A stretch of 64,000 bases of DNA from Procambarus clarkii (taxonomy: Eukaryota > Arthropoda > Malacostraca > Decapoda > Cambaridae). The notes beneath the pieces were generated by a model, which ran no database searches, was not told where the DNA came from, and saw only the letters and a list, made by a program, of their open reading frames with translations. This document shows, piece by piece, positions 13,815-23,095 of the stretch. Both the position numbers and the translations under genes were made by a program. Position 1 is the stretch's first letter. Every line of letters starts with the position of its first letter. The stretch spans positions 27,857,471-27,921,470 of the forward strand of contig NC_091193.1 of the NCBI RefSeq assembly GCF_040958095.1, written 5' to 3'.

Positions 13815-13881
<67 letters not shown>
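13815..13881. repeat. (TA)n microsatellite
   Basis: A TA tract of about 66 bp immediately before the left arm of the Penelope-like element. Confidence 0.95.
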
Positions 13882-13885
<4 letters not shown>

Positions 13886-14126
13886 AAATATGACCGAAAA
13901 AGTAAGATTAATAATTCTAACACGAATTTTCTCAATCTTTCGTACATTTCTCTTCACTGTTGGTGGTAATTCAAAAATCAATTCTCCAAAATTCATTTTT
14001 ATTTCTAGTCTGACGCGACACTTGAGCGCGTTTCGTAAAACTTATTACATTTTAAAAGACTTTAGTTTACACATACACAACTGAATAGAACTTACACATC
14101 TCCGATTTGTTTATATCTATATTTGA

Positions 14127-15338
14127 GTGAGGTGGAAAGACATACCAGAAAATATCCTAAGGAAACTACTCCAAGCTTGTACTAAAGAGGCACCCTTCTT
14201 GAGCCCGGATGGGCACATGTATAAGCAAGTAGATGGGGTCGCCATGGGTTCTCCCCTAGGTGTCCTGTTTGCAAACTTCTACATGGGTACCATCGAGCAA
14301 AAAGTCTTAGTCGACATGAACTTGAAACCGGCCATATACTGCAGGTATGTTGACGACATTTTTACACAGGTACCTGATGTCAAACATCTGCAGGAGCTGA
14401 AGGAGGCATTTGAGCGGAGTTCCGTGCTGCGTTTCACTTACGAGATGGAAAAGGATGGGAAGCTGCCCTTTCTAGATTTAACAGTCATGGAAAGGAGCGG
14501 AGGTTTCCACACTGCAGTCTACACTAAGGAAACAAACATAGGAATGTGCCTAAATGCCAACAATGACTGCCCAGACAGGTACAAGAGGAGTGTTGTTAAC
14601 GCTTATGTCGACCGTGCTCTCAGCCACAGCTCAGAATGGAAGCAAGTCGACGAAGAACTCTGTAGGGTAAGGCAGGTCCTAGTCAACAACGGCTTCTCCA
14701 ATGGTTTCGTTAAAGACATCATAAGAAGGAAAGTGAAACGCCATGCAACCTCTGAAGAGACAACTAACACAACACCTATATCCCCTATTAGACTATTTTA
14801 CAGGAACTTCTTTTCCACAGCTCATAAAACGGAGGAAAGGGTCTTAAAAGATATTGTTAATAGAAACGTTATCCCTACAGACAAAAATCAGAAGATACAA
14901 CTGACGATTTACTATAAAGCCAAGAAAACTGCCAGCCTACTCATGAGAAATTCTCCAGACACAAAGCAGAACGCTTTAAAAGAGACCAACGTCGTCTATG
15001 CCTTCAAATGCCCTCTTGGGGACTGTAAGTCTCAAAAAACTCAGTATATAGGCAAGACAACAACATCTCTTTCCAGGTATTTAACAATGCATAAGCAACA
15101 GGGCTCCATTAAGGAACATATAATCTCTTCCCACAACCAAACCATTACCAGAGAAATCTTTGCAAACAACACAGAAATCATCGATAGATACAGCGATAGC
15201 AAGCGGCTTGACATCTACGAGGCACTACACATGAAGAAGTCAACACCAGCAATCAACAGCCAATTAATGCACAACTATATTCTACCCACTTCAAGACTCC
15301 GCTCCAATACAGAAGCATCAAGAAATATGGGCCAATAG
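14127..15338 (+). CDS. Penelope-like RT/GIY-YIG endonuclease, 5'-truncated
   Basis: The 403-residue frame shows RT motif GVAMGSPLGVLFANFYM (residues 37-53), the catalytic YVDD (74-77) and a LPFLDLTV segment (113-120). A GIY-YIG endonuclease follows: YAFKCPLGDC (291-300), YIGKT (307-311), Arg317 and His322 in the expected order, and a late Glu366. RT copies element RNA and the nuclease nicks target DNA. Full Penelope proteins are roughly twice as long; the N-terminal RT fingers and conserved upstream region are missing, so the ATG at 14127 is only the first internal one. The remaining frame has no stop or frameshift, implying a young truncated insertion. It cannot be autonomous. Confidence 0.88.
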   Translation: MRWKDIPENILRKLLQACTKEAPFLSPDGHMYKQVDGVAMGSPLGVLFANFYMGTIEQKVLVDMNLKPAIYCRYVDDIFTQVPDVKHLQELKEAFERSSVLRFTYEMEKDGKLPFLDLTVMERSGGFHTAVYTKETNIGMCLNANNDCPDRYKRSVVNAYVDRALSHSSEWKQVDEELCRVRQVLVNNGFSNGFVKDIIRRKVKRHATSEETTNTTPISPIRLFYRNFFSTAHKTEERVLKDIVNRNVIPTDKNQKIQLTIYYKAKKTASLLMRNSPDTKQNALKETNVVYAFKCPLGDCKSQKTQYIGKTTTSLSRYLTMHKQQGSIKEHIISSHNQTITREIFANNTEIIDRYSDSKRLDIYEALHMKKSTPAINSQLMHNYILPTSRLRSNTEASRNMGQ

Positions 15339-15494
15339 GCCCTCTGCAATTACTTCCATTCTTACCTTCAATACCCATTGTTTCGTGTTCTGGCTTATGT
15401 TGAAAGTTTGTTTTCACTTCATCCAAATGCAGGTATAAAAAATTGAAGATGTTTAAGCTCTATTCAGTTATAGTTGTGTGTGTGTGTAAACTAA

Positions 15495-15549
15495 AGTCTT
15501 TGAAAATGTAGTAAGTTTTACGAAACGCGCTTAAGTGTCGCGTCAGACT
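15495..15549 (+). ncRNA. Hammerhead-ribozyme-like motif in the Penelope 3' arm
   Basis: AGTCT (15495-15499) pairs with AGACT (15545-15549) as stem I. GAAA at 15522-15525 is followed by CGCG (15526-15529), a loop, and CGCG-TC (15539-15544), so A15525-T15543 plus CGCG/CGCG form stem III and C15544 is the expected cleavage base. A short GTA/TAC stem II sits at 15508-15510/15519-15521. The CUGANGA box is degenerate (TTGAAAA at 15500-15506), keeping a possible U-A replacement of the usual C-G core pair. Hammerhead motifs in Penelope elements are established; activity of this copy is uncertain. Confidence 0.5.
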
Positions 15550-16197
15550 ATAAATAAAAATTAATTTTGGAGAATTGATTTTTCAATTACCATCAACAGT
15601 GAAAAGAAACATAAGTAAGATCGAGAAAATTCGTGTTAGAATTATTAATCTTACTTTTTCGGCCCCCTCCCCGCTCAGCTCGTTGTCGCCGTGTGGGGGC
15701 TTAGTGGGCGGCTGCCGGAGTGTGATGCTCCTTGGGACAGTCCTCTGTCCTTTTCTAGCCTTGTGCTCCTGCTGCCGTCCTCTCCAATTTTGCTGGGCAT
15801 CTTTTCCTTTTCCGTCTGTTTCGTTTTTCTCCCCCCTCTTCTCCTATCTGCTTGCCGTTTCCTGCCGACCTTTTGCTCGTTCTGGTTCTTCCATGGACTT
15901 CTTCTATTTTGACGCCCGGGTGCTTGAGGAGGCATACTCATGCACCCGTAGAACTGCAGTACCCGACGTCGAGAGCGAGGGGAACCTTTTATTGTCAATC
16001 CCCACTTCGTCACTGAACCCGATCTCGACGGACTGTCGGTTTCTTAGGGTGGCGTTTGTGGGGCGTATACTCACGACGCACCCCTAGGAGGCCCCGACAA
16101 GATCGGCGATAGCTTCTTGTTGGGTGTCCTGCCTCTAATTGTGGCTCCATGGTGGGTGTGGGGGCACATTCGTGAGTGAATTCTTCATTTCGTCAAG

Positions 16198-18027
16198 ATG
16201 ATAACCCCTGTTTCGGCTGCTTCTGGCTTACCTTCTCAGGCTCGTGGGGTGGGCGACCAAGCCCCCGAGTCGGTCCGTATTGGAAGACCGGGCTCTGTAG
16301 CCTCCGCTGCATTGGGCCCCGACCTTGCTCCTCCTTTGGCCTCTCTGACTCCTTCCCCTGGCTCCCCTCCCTCCTCTGTGGTTGGGTCGAGCCCCAAGCC
16401 CCCAGTGGTGACTACCTCGTCCCCTGGCGCGGCTCCTTCTCTAGTTGTAACTACTGCGCCTTTTAACCCCTCTCTCTCTGGGGGTTCTCACCGCCGTCCT
16501 CGTCACGGCCACCCTCGCTCGATTCCTTCCAGTTCTGCTACCTATCAAGCCTTGTTTGGTCCCGCTTCGTGGGCCAAATATTTTGATCTCCTCCCTCTTG
16601 ATTCTGCGCCTCCTGACGATTTCTCCCTTCATCGACATCTCATTGATTCCGTGGATGCCTCCATTACTTTCAACCCCACTCGTCTCGGTACACGTGTCGT
16701 TGCTGCTCCTTCTCAGGATGCTGCTTCCCGCTTGGCTGCCTTATCCTGCCTTGGCGAGACCCCCGTTCGGGTCTCGAAGAACGCTCAGTTGAATGCCAGT
16801 GTTGGCACTATTTTGCTCCCGCCCCATGTTGCAACCGGTGTTCGGGACCTGCGCGACTGCCACGACGATATTCGCCATATCCTCGCTGCCCAGGGCCATT
16901 CTATTCTCCAGGTGGACACGTTTACTCGTCCCCCTCGTGGTAGTCGCCGTCAACCCCTCCGGGTTGTGAAGATTACCTTTGATGGTAGGACCCTTCCACC
17001 CTCTGTCATTCTTGCTGGTGCCAGGTGCTCTGTCCAGGAGTACATTCCTTCTCCTCGGCTCTGCAACAAGTGCTGGAGGTTTGGGCATGGTGCCCTCCGC
17101 TGCTCCGGGACTGTCTCTCTCTGTCCTTTGTGTGGTGGCGAAGGTCACTCTAAGTCGGAGTGCACTTCTCCCCAGGCTCGTTGCCTCAACTGCGGTGAGG
17201 CCCATCCTACCTTCTCCCGTGTGTGTGTCCATTACAAGCTTGAGGCAGCCGTCCTCAACCTGAAGCACCGGGAGCGTTTATCTTTTCCTGAGGCGAGGCG
17301 CCAGGTTCGCCGGCTCCCGCCTTATGCTAATATCTCTTGTGCTCGCGTGTTGCGCTCTTCCTCTCCTCGTCCTTCCCGCCTTCCTCAGACTCACAACCGT
17401 TTCCGGGCCTTGGACCCTGATGCGCCCACTGCCCCCTCCTCTGTTCCTTTGGGTTCTCTCCCGAAGGATCCTCCTGTTGGTCCTCTGTCTGGGGTTCCCC
17501 TTCCTTCTACCCGGTCTGTCGTGTCTTCTGTGTCTTCTTCCTCGTCCCCCTCCGATCCTCCTTCCCATCCTCTTCCTCCATCTATTGGCTCTCCCCACCG
17601 CCTGTCGGTGCGGGCGGATGTCCATCGCTCTCCTAACGGCCGTCATGTGTGCTCTCGTTCGGCTTCTCCTGTTGAGACACTGGAATCCGTTGCCCGGTAC
17701 GTAGTTGCTGGGACACCGGTCTCTTTAAGTCAGAAGCGTAAGCCTGGCTCCTCTCCTTCCTCTTCCCCGGCGGGTAAGAAGGCTTCGCTTTCTTCCTCAG
17801 CTCCTCCTCCTGGCTCTGTTGCTCCTTCCCCTCCCGTTTCAGTGCTTGCGCCCCCTGTTCCTGCTATGGAGGTCCTCCTGGCTCTGTTGCTCCTTCCCCT
17901 CCCGTTTCAGTGCTTGCGCCCCCTGTTCCTGCTATGGAGGTATGGCCCCTGCTTCCCTTTCGGTTGCTGCTCTTGCTGGGGTGCGCTCCCCTCTTTCTAC
18001 TCCCCCTCCTCCTGCTGCTGTCCTTGA
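16198..18027 (+). CDS. I-type LINE ORF1, nucleic-acid-binding protein (C-terminus disturbed)
   Basis: The 609-codon frame has a Pro/Ser-rich N-terminus, a central region resembling the RRM-like part of LINE ORF1 proteins, and three zinc knuckles: CNKCWRFGHGALRC (about 289-302), CPLCGGEGHSKSEC (310-323) and CLNCGEAHPTFSRVC (330-344). ORF1 proteins coat the LINE RNA. After 17,872 the frame turns into a Leu-rich tail (LLALLLLPLPFQ) caused by a 68-bp tandem duplication. A different frame continues as Pro/Ser-rich sequence ending PPNPDFADPDIL at 18181, which looks like the original C-terminus. So the encoded protein is probably an altered form. Confidence 0.85.
   Translation: MITPVSAASGLPSQARGVGDQAPESVRIGRPGSVASAALGPDLAPPLASLTPSPGSPPSSVVGSSPKPPVVTTSSPGAAPSLVVTTAPFNPSLSGGSHRRPRHGHPRSIPSSSATYQALFGPASWAKYFDLLPLDSAPPDDFSLHRHLIDSVDASITFNPTRLGTRVVAAPSQDAASRLAALSCLGETPVRVSKNAQLNASVGTILLPPHVATGVRDLRDCHDDIRHILAAQGHSILQVDTFTRPPRGSRRQPLRVVKITFDGRTLPPSVILAGARCSVQEYIPSPRLCNKCWRFGHGALRCSGTVSLCPLCGGEGHSKSECTSPQARCLNCGEAHPTFSRVCVHYKLEAAVLNLKHRERLSFPEARRQVRRLPPYANISCARVLRSSSPRPSRLPQTHNRFRALDPDAPTAPSSVPLGSLPKDPPVGPLSGVPLPSTRSVVSSVSSSSSPSDPPSHPLPPSIGSPHRLSVRADVHRSPNGRHVCSRSASPVETLESVARYVVAGTPVSLSQKRKPGSSPSSSPAGKKASLSSSAPPPGSVAPSPPVSVLAPPVPAMEVLLALLLLPLPFQCLRPLFLLWRYGPCFPFGCCSCWGALPSFYSPSSCCCP
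17805..17940 (+). repeat. 68-bp exact tandem duplication inside ORF1
   Basis: Positions 17805-17872 and 17873-17940 are identical by eye. As 68 is not a multiple of three, the duplication shifts the ORF1 frame. Confidence 0.9.
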
Positions 18028-18204
18028 CGGCTCCTCTCCGTTGTCTCCTCCTCTTCCTCCTCCTCCTCCTCCAGACCCTGCCCGCCCACCTCTGCTCTGT
18101 TCTCCCGTTTCCTTCCCTCCGTCTTTGCTCAGTTTACCCATGCCCCCTAACCCTGACTTTGCTGACCCTGATATTCTTTAACGTGCTCTGTTGCTCTTTC
18201 GCCT

Positions 18205-21200
18205 TTGTTTCTTCCTTGTTCTCTGTTTTTGTCCTTTCTCTTCTCGTCGTTGTCCATTCTTCAATGGAACGTTCGAGGTTATTACGCCAATTTCCTCGAA
18301 CTCCAACTTCTGATTTCGCGGTTTACGCCCCTTTGTGTCTGTCTCCAGGAGCCAATGCTTGGTGCTCGTCCTGGTCGTTTTCGTGGCTATTCCTTTCTCT
18401 CCCCCCCCCCAGCCATTGCTGGGGCTTCTAATTCTTCTGCTCTTTTGATTCGGGCTGATGTTCCCTTTGTTCCTTTACTTTTTCCTTCGCCTCTCCATTG
18501 TTCTGCTGCTCGTATCTTTGTGGGGAAATGGTACACAGTTTGTTCCATTTATCTCCCCCCGAGTGTCCCGCTCTCTCTTCCTGATTTGAAACACCTCCTG
18601 GACTCCTTGCCGGAGCCTGTGCTCCTGCTGGGTGACTTCAATTGTCGTCATTCTCTTTGGGGTGACGTTCTGACGAATACCCGGGGTCGCCTCCTTGAGC
18701 CGTTTCTCCTCTCTTCTTCCCTGTCTCTTCTGAATTCTGGTGAGCCCACTCATTTGGACTCTCGGACTCGCACCCTTTCTTGTCTTGATCTTTCTCTCTG
18801 CTCTTCTTCTCTTTACTTAGATTTCACGTGGCAGGTTCTTGATGACCTCCATGGAAGTGATCATTTCCCCATCCTTGTTTCCTTTTTCTCTTTTCGCCCT
18901 TCCCTCTCTTTCCCTAGGTGGCAGTTTGCTAAGGCAGACTGGACCCTATTTACCCTCAGTGCTGCTCTCCCTGACCTCTCCCTTCTGCCTCTCTCTCGCG
19001 CTCTCCTCCTTTTTCATGACACTGTCTTCAACGCTGCCCTCCGCTCTATTCCTCGCTCTTCCTCTCGGGGTCCACGGAAGTGCGTTCCCTGGTGGAATGC
19101 GGACTGTGCTCGGGCTGTCCGCTGTAAGCGTGCAGCCTGGAAGAGGCACCGCCGTAGGCAGACGACCGATTCTTTTCTTTTCTTTCGGAAAGCGAGTGCG
19201 GTGGCCCGTAGGGCCATCCGTACGGCTAAACGTGAATGTTGGGCATCTTATGTCTCAACAATTACGTCCGAGACCCCTCTGGCCCAGATCTGGAAGCGTA
19301 TCCGCAAGATAGCGGGTAAGTTTGTTCCCGATGTTTCACCGGTCCTTCACCTCCATGATACTCTTGTGGCGGACCCGTTGCAGGTCGCTTCCGAACTGGG
19401 TTCCCACTTTTCTTCTGTTAGCTCTGGTCTTCATCTTCCCCAATCTTTCCTTCTTCGTAAACCTGTCCTTGAGTCTCGTCCTTTAGATTTCTGCACTCAT
19501 CTTCAGCTTCCCTATAATGATCCCTTCTCTCTCTCTGAACTTCGTTCTGCCCTGGCCCTCTGCGGTTCTACGGCGGCGGGCTCCGATGGTATTCATTATG
19601 AGATGCTTCGCCATCTCCCTCCGAGCACGTCTCAGTATTTACTGAGTCTGTATAATCGGATCTGGGAGTCGTCGTCAGTCCCTGAGGACTGGCTCGATGC
19701 CGTTGTCCTCCCTGTTCGCAAACCGGGGTCTCTGGGTACTTCCCCTAAGGACTTTCGCCCTATTGCTCTCACAAGTTGTGTCTGCAAACTCTTTGAACGT
19801 ATGGTTAACGTTCGTCTGATGTGGTTCCTGGAACACCATCACCTCCTCTCCCCTTCTCAATTTGGTTTCCGCAAGTGCCGCAGCACGACAGATGTCCTGG
19901 TGAACTTGGAGGTCTATATTCGTACTGCTTTTGCTGCGAAGACCTCCATTGTTGCCGTCCTTTTTGACCTAGAAAAGGCTTACGACACCACTTGGCGTTA
20001 TCATATCCTATCTCAACTTCATTCTTTTGGCCTTCGTGGTCATCTCCCTCTCTTTCTCCGCAGCTTCCTCTCTCATCGTTCCTTTCGGGTGCGCCTTGGT
20101 ACCGCTCTCTCTCCCTCTTTTCAGCAATACGAAGGTGTGCCCCAGGGTAGTGTTCTGAGCACTACTCTTTTTCTTGTTGCCCTCAATGGTCTTCTTTCCT
20201 CTCTTCCTTCTGGTGTCTTCTCCGCTCTCTATGTCGATGATCTTACCCTTTGTTGTCAGGGTGATGATTCGCCTCTCCTTCAACGCCGGCTTCAACTTGC
20301 AATTGATGCCGTGTCGTCTTGGGCCACAGGTCATGGCTTCAAGTTCTCTACTTCTAAGACTTGTGCCATGACTTTTACGCGGAAACGGGTTGTTCTTCGT
20401 CCCTCTTTGTCACTTTATGGTCATCCCCTTGAAAACAAAGATTCCGCGAAGCTTTTGGGGTTATTCCTTGACACTCGTTTGTCTTGGTCTCCCAATATCT
20501 CTTACCTCCGTGTTGAGTGCTCTAAGGCCCTTACCCTCCTTCGGGTCTTGTCCCATACTTCTTGGGGGGCAGATAGGCGCACTCTCCTTGCTTTACATTC
20601 CTCTCTCGTCCTGTCTAAGCTCGATTATGGTTGCCCTGCTTACTCGTCTGCTTCTCCTTCTACTCTTCGCCGTCTTGATGCTTTGCACCATACTGGGTTG
20701 CGCCTCAGTTCTGGTGCCTTTCGTTCGACTCCCATCCTTAGCTTGTATGTTGACACTGGCTTCCTGTCTCTCCAGGACCGCCGTGATCGGTACTGTCTTC
20801 GCTATCTTGCGCGGTCCTTGCAACATCCTTCCTCTCGCCTCTGTCGTGCTTTAACTTTTACCCCTCCTGCGGCTCCTGTTCCTCTTCACCACCTCCCTCT
20901 TTCTGTCCGGTTATCTCGCCTACAGGATTCTCTCTCCGTTCGTATTTCTGATGTTTCTCCTCGTGTTGTTCCTTCTTTGCCCCCGTGGAGGGTCCCTCTT
21001 CCGCGGTTTTGTACTTCCTTGACCCGTATCACTAAAGCTTTTACCCCTCCTACGGTTCTAAAACGCCTTTTCCTCGAGCACTTTTCTTCTCACTCCCGGT
21101 CCGTTTCTGTCTTCACCGATGGGTCTAAGTCAGCGGACGGTGTTGGCTACTCTGTTGTTTTTCCTGATCGCACTTATATGTGTCGCTTGCCTCCGGAGAC

Positions 21201-21930
21201 TAGCATCTTTACAGCAGAACTTTATGCTATTCTCTATGCTCTTCGTCTCCTGCTTTCTCGTTGTCAGTCTTCCTTTGTGGTTGTTGTTGACTCTCGTAGT
21301 GCCCTCATGGCTCTCGGGTCCTTTAATCCGGTTCATCCAGTAGTTGTCGAGATCCAGCATTGGCTGTTTCTCGTTCACAGTAAATTTAAGTCGGTTGAGT
21401 TTTGTTGGGTTCCCAGCCATATTGGTGTGTCTTTAAATGAGCGTGCGGATGCTGCCGCTAAGGAAGCTGTCCGCTCTTGTCCCATCTCTCGTAAAGGCAT
21501 TCCGTATTCCGACTTTTACCCAGTTATCCATTCCTCAGTCCTTACCCGTTGGCAGGCTTCTTGGTTGTCTGTTACTGGTAACAAGCTACGTACTCTTAAA
21601 TGTTGTGTTTCCTCGTGGCCGTCCTCCTTCCACCGTAACCGGCGGTGGGAAACAGCTCTGGCGAGGTTGCGTATTGGCCATACTCGCTTAACCCATGGTC
21701 ACTTGATGGAGCGCCGCCCTGCTCCTTATTGTCCTAGTTGCATTGTCCCTCTTACGGTGGTGCATGTCCTTCTTGAATGTCCTGACTTCCAGGACGAGCG
21801 TGTGTCTTGCTTTCCGACCGCCCCTCGCGGTCACCTGTCCCTCGATAGAATTCTTGGTGACTCGGATACTTTTGATATCGTTCGCCTTATGCGTTTTTGT
21901 TCTCGTATTGGCATCCTTGGTGATATTTAG
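18205..21930 (+). CDS. I-type LINE ORF2: endonuclease, reverse transcriptase, RNase H
   Basis: The 1241-codon frame is uninterrupted. The N-terminal APE endonuclease shows LQWNVRG, LCVCLQEP, GDFNCRHSLWG and SDHFPI (within residues 18-230). RT shows DGIHYEMLRHLP (about 461), FRPIALTSC, FDLEKAYDTTWR (about 588), GVPQGSVLSTTLFLVALNGL (about 645) and the catalytic YVDD (about 676). RNase H shows TDGSKSADG (about 970), AELYAI, DSRSAL and SHIGVSLNERADAAA (about 1071). A C-terminal zinc finger reads CPSCIVPLTVVHVLLEC (about 1176-1192). Endonuclease nicks the target and RT copies the RNA there. The first ATG lies just before the endonuclease, 177 bp after the ORF1 stop. The copy looks functional in ORF2 even though ORF1 is altered. 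Confidence 0.93.
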   Translation: MFLPCSLFLSFLFSSLSILQWNVRGYYANFLELQLLISRFTPLCVCLQEPMLGARPGRFRGYSFLSPPPAIAGASNSSALLIRADVPFVPLLFPSPLHCSAARIFVGKWYTVCSIYLPPSVPLSLPDLKHLLDSLPEPVLLLGDFNCRHSLWGDVLTNTRGRLLEPFLLSSSLSLLNSGEPTHLDSRTRTLSCLDLSLCSSSLYLDFTWQVLDDLHGSDHFPILVSFFSFRPSLSFPRWQFAKADWTLFTLSAALPDLSLLPLSRALLLFHDTVFNAALRSIPRSSSRGPRKCVPWWNADCARAVRCKRAAWKRHRRRQTTDSFLFFRKASAVARRAIRTAKRECWASYVSTITSETPLAQIWKRIRKIAGKFVPDVSPVLHLHDTLVADPLQVASELGSHFSSVSSGLHLPQSFLLRKPVLESRPLDFCTHLQLPYNDPFSLSELRSALALCGSTAAGSDGIHYEMLRHLPPSTSQYLLSLYNRIWESSSVPEDWLDAVVLPVRKPGSLGTSPKDFRPIALTSCVCKLFERMVNVRLMWFLEHHHLLSPSQFGFRKCRSTTDVLVNLEVYIRTAFAAKTSIVAVLFDLEKAYDTTWRYHILSQLHSFGLRGHLPLFLRSFLSHRSFRVRLGTALSPSFQQYEGVPQGSVLSTTLFLVALNGLLSSLPSGVFSALYVDDLTLCCQGDDSPLLQRRLQLAIDAVSSWATGHGFKFSTSKTCAMTFTRKRVVLRPSLSLYGHPLENKDSAKLLGLFLDTRLSWSPNISYLRVECSKALTLLRVLSHTSWGADRRTLLALHSSLVLSKLDYGCPAYSSASPSTLRRLDALHHTGLRLSSGAFRSTPILSLYVDTGFLSLQDRRDRYCLRYLARSLQHPSSRLCRALTFTPPAAPVPLHHLPLSVRLSRLQDSLSVRISDVSPRVVPSLPPWRVPLPRFCTSLTRITKAFTPPTVLKRLFLEHFSSHSRSVSVFTDGSKSADGVGYSVVFPDRTYMCRLPPETSIFTAELYAILYALRLLLSRCQSSFVVVVDSRSALMALGSFNPVHPVVVEIQHWLFLVHSKFKSVEFCWVPSHIGVSLNERADAAAKEAVRSCPISRKGIPYSDFYPVIHSSVLTRWQASWLSVTGNKLRTLKCCVSSWPSSFHRNRRWETALARLRIGHTRLTHGHLMERRPAPYCPSCIVPLTVVHVLLECPDFQDERVSCFPTAPRGHLSLDRILGDSDTFDIVRLMRFCSRIGILGDI

Positions 21931-22002
21931 CGCCCTCTGATTATTTTGCGTATTTGATGGTGCTACATAGCCTTCCCGGTTTGGTGCCTTCTTTTGATAA
22001 TT

Positions 22003-23095
22003 ACTTGCTAAAGCCTTTGATAAGGTACCACATGAAAGACTGGCTAGGAAATTACAGGTCCATGGAATAAATGGTAAAATATAAGAATGGCTAAAACAAT
22101 GGTTGAAAACAAAAACAAAGGGTCATGCTAAATGGGAATAAATCTGAATGGAGAAATGTGGCAAGTGGGGGTGCCACAGGGGTTTATTTTGGGGCCTACC
22201 CTTTTTGTCATATACATCAGTGACATAGATGAGATTTACAAACCACATCATCAATTTGCAGATGAGACAAAGATTTATGTTAAAGTTGGAAATGATAATG
22301 ATATTGAATGAAGCCTTACAAAGACATTTACATGAACTCCACAAATGGTCAGAATACTGGCAAATGCTTTTTAATATCGACAACTGCAAGACCCTGCATG
22401 TGGGGCATAACAACCCATGCCACAACTCCCAAATTAATAGCATTACATTACAACAGAATTATGAAGAAAAGGACCTTAGTCAAAATCCAACACTCACTAA
22501 AAGTTGCACAACAGGTGGAGGCAGTAATCAGGAAAGTTACCCAAACTCTTGGAATAATCAAGCGTACTTTTGACTTTAAGGAAAAGAAGGTAATGATTCA
22601 ACTGTGTAAATCTCTGGTGCATCCTTATTTGGATTACTGTATCCAGGCATGGAGACCTCATTTTCATTAAGACACAGCTGCTCTGGAGAAGGTGCAACAC
22701 CAGGCAATAAAAGGCCAAGTCATCTCTCATATCAGGAACGGTTAAGGTCACAAGGCGGGTCTTATTGAAACTTAAAATACTGTACAGTACTGAACAAGTT
22801 AGAGGATGTTGATCTGGACAATTTCTTCAAAAGGTCAGATGTAACACAAACAAGGAACAACAGTTTCAAGCTCAACAAGCCACAATGTAGGACTGAGAAG
22901 AGAAGATGCTCTATCACCCACAGGGTTATAAACCCATGGAACCGCCTACCCGCCAAAACCGTAATTACCAAAACTATGTTAAGTTTTAAAATCTACCTGG
23001 AAAAGATCCTCAAGGCAAATGGGAGAACCTATGACAAGCCGCCGGTTTGCTATCCTCATCGAGGCCACTAGGGTTAGTGGCCCTCAGATTAATCA
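22003..23095 (+). pseudogene. CR1-like LINE RT fragment, broken
   Basis: Frames in turn give KAFDKVPHERLARKLQVHGI, GVPQGFILGPTLFVIYISDI, QFADETKIY (the catalytic ADD replaced by ADE), GIIKRTFDFKEKKVMIQLCK, LVHPYLDYCIQAWRP, and the C-terminal DNFFKRSDVTQTRNNSFKLN, HRVINPWNRLPAKTV and FKIYLEKIL. This is the palm-to-C-terminus part of a CR1-like LINE. At least four frameshifts or stops separate the blocks. Closely related C-termini occur at 31.8 and 32.8 kb. Confidence 0.85.

Larger units (their letters stand above)
13894..15662 (+). mobile_element. Penelope-like element with inverted terminal arms
   Basis: Arms at 13894-14088 and 15460-15662 are inverted copies of about 200 bp with scattered mismatches, both starting CCGAAAAAGTAAG at the outside. 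Between them lies one reading frame with RT and GIY-YIG domains. Penelope elements are known to carry so-called pseudo-LTRs in direct or inverted arrangement, usually with 5' truncation, and this copy fits the inverted form. The right edge abuts the I-type LINE at 15663. Confidence 0.85.
15663..22002 (+). mobile_element. Near-complete I-type (I/Nimb-like) non-LTR retrotransposon
   Basis: A GC-rich 5' UTR (15663-16197) precedes ORF1 (16198) and ORF2 (18205-21930). A short 3' UTR ends near 22002 in GATAATTACTT with no poly-A tail. The 3' limit is fixed by comparison with the inverted copy ending at 4297. Endonuclease-RT-RNase H in ORF2 and zinc knuckles in ORF1 are the hallmarks of the I group. 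It lies directly between the Penelope element and a CR1-like fragment. Confidence 0.88.

Noticed and set aside
13718..14084. ORFs with runs of Tyr-Ile
   Set aside because: They are translations of the TA microsatellite and the Penelope arm.
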